In this document: positions 60,682 through 64,000 of the stretch, in pieces
How the letters are laid out: the number at the start of each line of letters is the position of its first letter
Position numbering within the stretch: position 1 is the stretch's first letter
Assembly: GCA_028284605.1 (NCBI GenBank)
Contig: JANQRL010000047.1
Span: 62,001 to 126,000 of the forward strand
DNA: 64,000 bases
Source: Paracoccaceae bacterium
GTDB taxonomy: Bacteria > Pseudomonadota > Alphaproteobacteria > Rhodobacterales > Rhodobacteraceae
Reading direction: 5' to 3'
The notes under the pieces: model-generated
The model's database searches: none
Told to the model about the DNA's origin: nothing
Seen by the model: only the letters and a program-made list of their open reading frames with translations
Position numbers and translations under genes: made by a program

Positions 60682-61551
60682 ATGATGCCCGACGGGACTG
60701 ATCAGCCCGCCCAGTACCGGGTCGCCGCGGATATCGGCGGCACCTTTACCGACCTCGTTTTCCAGGATCTCGAAAGCGGCCGTTGCCGGGCGCTGAAGAC
60801 ACTCTCGACGCCCGAGAACCCGGCGATAGCGGTGCTCGATGGGATCCGTAAGGGACTCCGTGCCGATGACCGGCTCGACTTGTTCATCCACGGCACCAAT
60901 GTGGGCCTGAACGCGCTTCTGACGCGCCGGGGTGCGCGCGTCGCCTTGCTGACAACCGGGGGCTTTCGCGACATCTACACGATCCAGGGCAATGACCGGG
61001 GCGAGATCTTTTCCATCCGGTGGAAGAAGCCTCCGCCTCTTGTCTCGGTGAAGGATACCTTCACCGTCCCGGAGCGGATCGCCGCCGATGGAAGCGTTGT
61101 CGTGGCCCTTGATGTCAGCACGCTCGATCCCGTCATCGAGGCCCTCCGGGCCGCCGATTACGACGCCATCGCGATCTGTTTCCTTTTCTCGTTCCTGAAC
61201 CCCTCCCATGAACGGGAGGCCGCCGCCTATATCCGTGCCGCGTTGCCGGGGGTCGACATCACGTTGTCGCATGAGGTTTCGCCCGAATGGCGCGAATTCG
61301 ACCGCATCTCGACCACCGTAATGAGCGCGTTCACGGCACCGGTGGTCCGCCGCTACCTCGGCCCGCTTGTCGAGACCAGAACCGGCGGCAGCGGCGGCTT
61401 CGGCACCCCGCTCGCCCGCCCATTCGCCGAGATCCAAGAGGACCTCGATTGCGGATGGATCACGCCGGCGGTCGCCGAACGGGATTATGGCGCGGTGGTT
61501 CAGGACGGCGTCGTGGATGTGGCGGCCAGCAAACCCCGTATCGGCGCATGA
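60682..61551 (+). pseudogene. Chimeric remnant: N-terminus of hydantoinase HyuA joined in frame to C-terminus of HyuB
   Basis: 289 aa from the ATG at 60682 (a TTG at 60610 gives a longer frame). Residues about 10-230 are a standard Hydant_A N-terminal half: VAADIGGTFTDLVF, FIHGTNVGLNALLTRRGARV, HEVSPEWREFDRISTTVMSAF and VVRRYLGPL. After about residue 233 the sequence switches to what reads as the extreme C-terminus of HyuB (TGGSGGFGTPLARPFAEIQ, then VAERDYGAVVQDG), which in family members follows a separate gene start. HyuA is normally about 690 aa and HyuB about 550-600 aa, so roughly 2.9 kb seems missing. GTCGAGACC at 61369-61377 may be the joining microhomology. The product should be inactive. 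Confidence 0.78.
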
Positions 61552-61558
61552 GACGGAG

Positions 61559-62089
61559 ATGAGCTTGGACCGGACCGACCACCGCCTCGATCGATTTGCC
61601 AAGGCTCTCGCGGCTCCCGGGGCGCATGGCATCGACCTGTTCCGGCTGGTGGCCGCCGATCTCTGCGAGGAGATCGGCGTCCTGCTGGTGACCGTCACTG
61701 CCGTCGATCCTGCGGATCTGTCGTTCGAGCGGCTCTATTCCTCGATGCCCGAGGTCTTTGCGGTCTCGGGCCGCAAGCCCGCGAACCAGACCCGCTGGAG
61801 CCGGCAGGTTCTTGAAGACCACGAAACCTTCGTGGCCAATGACTATGGAGTCCTGGCCGAAACGATGCCGGACCACGCCACAAGCCGCGCGGCAGGCTGC
61901 GAGTCCCTGGTGAACGTGCCTATCGTGCTTTTCGGAGAGGTGATCGGAACCCTCAACTGTCTCGCGGGCGATGGTCATTTCGACGAAAGCCGAGTCCGCG
62001 CCTGTGAGGATATGCGCGTGCCGGTGATGCTTGGCCTTCTGGTCGCCGCCCGGGCCCGGACGCGACCCGATAGGGGTCTGGCGCGATGA
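61559..62089 (+). CDS. GAF-domain protein
   Basis: 176 aa from the ATG at 61559, seven bases after the chimera's stop. A single GAF-like domain occupies most of the protein: LVAADLCEEIGVLLVTVTAVD, then SRAAGCESLVNVPIVLFGEVIGTLNCLAGDGHFDE, the usual G-x-L-x-(C/V/L) strand and final helix. No output domain (kinase, cyclase, HTH) is attached, so it may be a small-molecule-binding accessory protein. It lies between hydantoinase-type and polyamine-type ABC genes and is probably co-transcribed with them. Confidence 0.78.
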   Translation: MSLDRTDHRLDRFAKALAAPGAHGIDLFRLVAADLCEEIGVLLVTVTAVDPADLSFERLYSSMPEVFAVSGRKPANQTRWSRQVLEDHETFVANDYGVLAETMPDHATSRAAGCESLVNVPIVLFGEVIGTLNCLAGDGHFDESRVRACEDMRVPVMLGLLVAARARTRPDRGLAR

Positions 62090-62147
62090 CTCATCCCAAG
62101 AGCCTCTTGCAGCCAGCGTTGCGCAAGTCGCGTCCGGTCCCCGGTCG

Positions 62148-62165
62148 GACCGCCGCGCGGCGGTC
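62148..62165 (+). repeat. 18-bp perfect palindrome in the GAF-potD gap
   Basis: Nine plus nine bases (GACCGCCGC / GCGGCGGTC) with no spacer, 73 bp ahead of the binding-protein start. In RNA it would fold with a four-base loop. It could be a partial terminator or a stabilising hairpin; protein binding is also possible. Confidence 0.4.
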
Positions 62166-62237
62166 GTTTACGCCGGCAAAACACGCACAAGGAACGACGA
62201 CAAACCACCACAAAACGCCCCGACAAGGAGAACGACC

Positions 62238-63425
62238 ATGACCAACAGACTCGATGACTACCGCCGGCTTGCCGACAAGCTGGACCGCGGGCGCCTCGGC
62301 AGGCGAGGTTTTCTCAAGCGAGCGGCCGCCATGGGTGTATCCCCGCTTGTCGCCCAGGCGACGATCCGCGTGATGGGCCTTTCCGTCCCGCTGGCGGGAG
62401 TGGGGGCGGCACAGGCGCAGGAAAGCGGGAGGCTCGTCGTTTCGTCCTGGGGCGGCGCCTTCGGAGACGCCCAGCGGGAAGCCCACTTCGCGCCATTCAT
62501 CGAGGAAACGGGCATCGACCTCATCCTGTCCTCGCAGTCCCCGGATCTCGCGCTTCTGGAAGCGCAGGTCACCTCGGGCAATGTCGAATGGGACCTTGCC
62601 AACAACTCGCTCGTCGGCGCGGCAACCGCGGCCAGCAAGGGCCTCTTGCAGCCGATCGACTATGGCATGATGGATTCGGCCATCGTCGACGGCGTCGATC
62701 CCTTCGCCCGGACCGAGTATGCCTGCGGTATCTACTACTGGTCGAACTGCCTCGGCTGGAACACGCTCGACTTCCCCACCGATGGCCCGCAGCCTGCGGG
62801 CTGGGCCGATCTGTGGAACCCGGACGCCTTTCCCGGACCGCGCGGTCTGACCGGCATGGATTTCGAGCCTGCACCGCTCGAGGTTCCGCTTCTGGCCACC
62901 GGCGCCGACCCCGCCGGTCTCTACCCGCTCGATATCGACGCAGCGTTTGCGGCGCTCAGTGATTTCCGGGGCGAGATCCAGGCCTGGTTGGGCTGGGCCG
63001 CGGATGGCATGCAGCTGATGATGCAGGGCGAACTCAGCATGGCGTCGATCGGCAACGCGGCCTATGTCGCCGGCCTCCGGGATGGACTGCCGGTGGGCAT
63101 GTCCTATGCACAGGGGCTGCTCTACTACGATGCGTGGGTGATCCCGCGCGGGGCTCCCAATGCCGAGCTCGCGCATCGCTTCATCGAGTTCACCATGCGC
63201 CCGGACGTCCAGGCACACTTCAGCAGCATCTATCCTGTGGGCGCGGTCACACCGGCGGCAAATGAGTTGCTGACCCCCGACCAGGCGGCCCAGGCATTGT
63301 CCAATCCTGCGCTGAAATCCCAGATGTTCGAAGTCGATGTCAGTTGGTGGGGCGCGCTGGACGAGGCCACGGGCAGCACAAACCTCGAGAAGGTCTACGA
63401 TCGCTGGGCGGAGTGGATCCTCTGA
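62238..63425 (+). CDS. Tat-exported ABC solute-binding protein (PotD-like)
   Basis: 395 aa from the ATG at 62238 with an AAGGAGAA ribosome site. The N-terminus carries a twin-arginine motif (GRRGFLKRAAAMG, about residues 22-34) and a long hydrophobic stretch ending AQAQ, indicating Tat export of a folded protein. The mature part (LVVSSWGGAFGDAQREAHFAPF) is typical of the spermidine/putrescine-type binding proteins, and YACGIYYWSNCLGWNT forms the mid-region. The stop overlaps the permease ATG by one base. The ligand could be a polyamine or another small amine/amide, given the neighbouring M24 peptidase and hydantoinase remnant. Confidence 0.9.
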   Translation: MTNRLDDYRRLADKLDRGRLGRRGFLKRAAAMGVSPLVAQATIRVMGLSVPLAGVGAAQAQESGRLVVSSWGGAFGDAQREAHFAPFIEETGIDLILSSQSPDLALLEAQVTSGNVEWDLANNSLVGAATAASKGLLQPIDYGMMDSAIVDGVDPFARTEYACGIYYWSNCLGWNTLDFPTDGPQPAGWADLWNPDAFPGPRGLTGMDFEPAPLEVPLLATGADPAGLYPLDIDAAFAALSDFRGEIQAWLGWAADGMQLMMQGELSMASIGNAAYVAGLRDGLPVGMSYAQGLLYYDAWVIPRGAPNAELAHRFIEFTMRPDVQAHFSSIYPVGAVTPAANELLTPDQAAQALSNPALKSQMFEVDVSWWGALDEATGSTNLEKVYDRWAEWIL

Positions 63426-64000
63426 TGAGCCAGGCGGCGAGCTCTCCGCAATGGCTGCCGGGCAGAGGTCGCCGCCGCTTTGCCTTCGACCGCCGGTTGG
63501 GCCTGACCCTGCCGGCGGCGCTCTTTGTCATGGCCAGCTTCGTCGTGCCGATCCTCGGCATCGTGCTGAGAAGCCTGTTCGACCCTGGCCTTACACTCGT
63601 ACATTACCGGGAGGTGCTCGGCTCAAGCACATTCCTCCCGGTCTTCCTCAACACGTTCCGGATCGCTTTGATCGTGACCGTCATCACGGCGGTTCTCGGC
63701 TATGTCCTGGCCTATGCAATGGCCCGGTCGCGAGGCTGGATGGCAACGCTGATGCTGGGCGCCGTCGTACTGCCGCTTTGGACCAGCGACCTTGTGCGTA
63801 CCTTTGCATGGACGATCGTTCTCGGCCGGCGCGGACCGCTCAACAACGCGCTGATCGATCTCGGACTGATCGACCGCCCGCTCAGCCTCCTCTTCAACGA
63901 CATCGCCGTCGTGATCGGCTCGGTCCACATCCTGCTGCCGCTGATGGTTCTGCCACTCTACTCGGCCATGCGCGCCGTCGACCATCGGCTGGTTCTGGCT
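63425..64000 (+). CDS. ABC transporter permease, PotB-like (runs off the window)
   Basis: First 192 codons of a MetI-type permease. An N-terminal membrane helix (LTLPAALFVMASFVVPILGIVL) is followed by a periplasmic segment and LPVFLNTFRIALIVTVITAVLGYVLAYAMAR. The segment LPLWTSDLVRTFAWTIVLGRRGPLN is characteristic of PotB/PotH-type permeases. The EAA loop lies beyond the end. The start is coupled to the binding-protein stop (TGATG). A second permease and an ATPase are expected just outside the window. Confidence 0.92.
   Translation, partial: MSQAASSPQWLPGRGRRRFAFDRRLGLTLPAALFVMASFVVPILGIVLRSLFDPGLTLVHYREVLGSSTFLPVFLNTFRIALIVTVITAVLGYVLAYAMARSRGWMATLMLGAVVLPLWTSDLVRTFAWTIVLGRRGPLNNALIDLGLIDRPLSLLFNDIAVVIGSVHILLPLMVLPLYSAMRAVDHRLVLA

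Noticed and set aside
1..64000. tRNA, rRNA, CRISPR, prophage or intact insertion sequences
   Set aside because: No cloverleaf-like, rRNA-like, regularly spaced repeat, integrase or transposase sequence could be recognised anywhere in the window.

Overview
**Organism.** The window is very GC-rich (about 70% by eye up to 58 kb) and gene-dense, with many 1- to 4-base start/stop overlaps. It carries three TRAP transporter sets, four LacI/GntR-type regulators, three IclR regulators and abundant SDR, GMC and acyl-CoA enzymes. This suits an alphaproteobacterium, most likely of the Rhodobacterales type. That placement is inferred from gene content; no rRNA or other phylogenetic marker is present. No tRNA, rRNA, CRISPR array, phage gene or intact insertion sequence was seen.

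**0-8.2 kb: candidate sulfoquinovose module.** A minus-strand operon reads LLM flavin monooxygenase, aldo/keto reductase, flavin reductase, then TRAP dctQ-dctM-dctP. The three enzymes have the same order and recognisable motifs of SmoC-SmoB-SmoA, the oxidative desulfonation route that turns sulfoquinovose into sulfite and glucose. A divergent GntR regulator and a Gfo/Idh/MocA protein face it. The latter may be an NAD-dependent (GH188-type) sulfoquinovosidase. A TRAP importer would replace the ABC importer of the known Agrobacterium cluster.

**8.2-23.8 kb: divergent sugar-type ABC locus of unknown substrate.** The minus strand carries a solute-binding protein, two permeases and a double-SnoaL protein. 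The plus strand carries the ATPase, a GMC oxidoreductase, SnoaL, a HisD/HpsN-like dehydrogenase, an M15-like protein, SDR, LacI, a second large SnoaL-like protein, RidA, a bicupin, a methyltransferase and a MetE-like protein. Most plus-strand genes overlap by 4 bases. Three copies of a TTGCA-N6-TGCAA palindrome lie in the shared promoter region.

**23.8-26.7 kb: copper module.** copA and cueR, driven by a MerR-type promoter with a 19-bp spacer that overlaps the preceding stop codon.

**26.9-57.8 kb: CoA-dependent catabolic superlocus.** An IclR gene opens a thiolase, AMP-ligase, tandem PPC-domain protein, TRAP PQM and SDR operon. A second TRAP operon follows. Next come an enoyl-CoA hydratase/3-hydroxyacyl-CoA dehydrogenase fusion, a thiolase-like/DUF35 pair (possible retro-aldolase), a second IclR, an NDP-forming acyl-CoA synthetase and two adjacent acyl-CoA dehydrogenases. 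The right part has SDR and 3-hydroxyacyl-CoA dehydrogenase, two ThDP enzymes, another SDR, an epimerase, a third IclR and a GMC oxidoreductase. Three divergent promoters there share a motif TGRAATTSAATTYSRAA, a probable operator of the third IclR.

**57.8-64 kb: lower-GC hydantoin/polyamine-type module.** After a 0.7-kb gene-free junction come an M24 peptidase, a GntR/FCD regulator, an in-frame chimera of HyuA N-terminus and HyuB C-terminus (internal deletion or misassembly), a GAF protein and a Tat-exported PotD-like binding protein. A PotB-like permease runs off the end.
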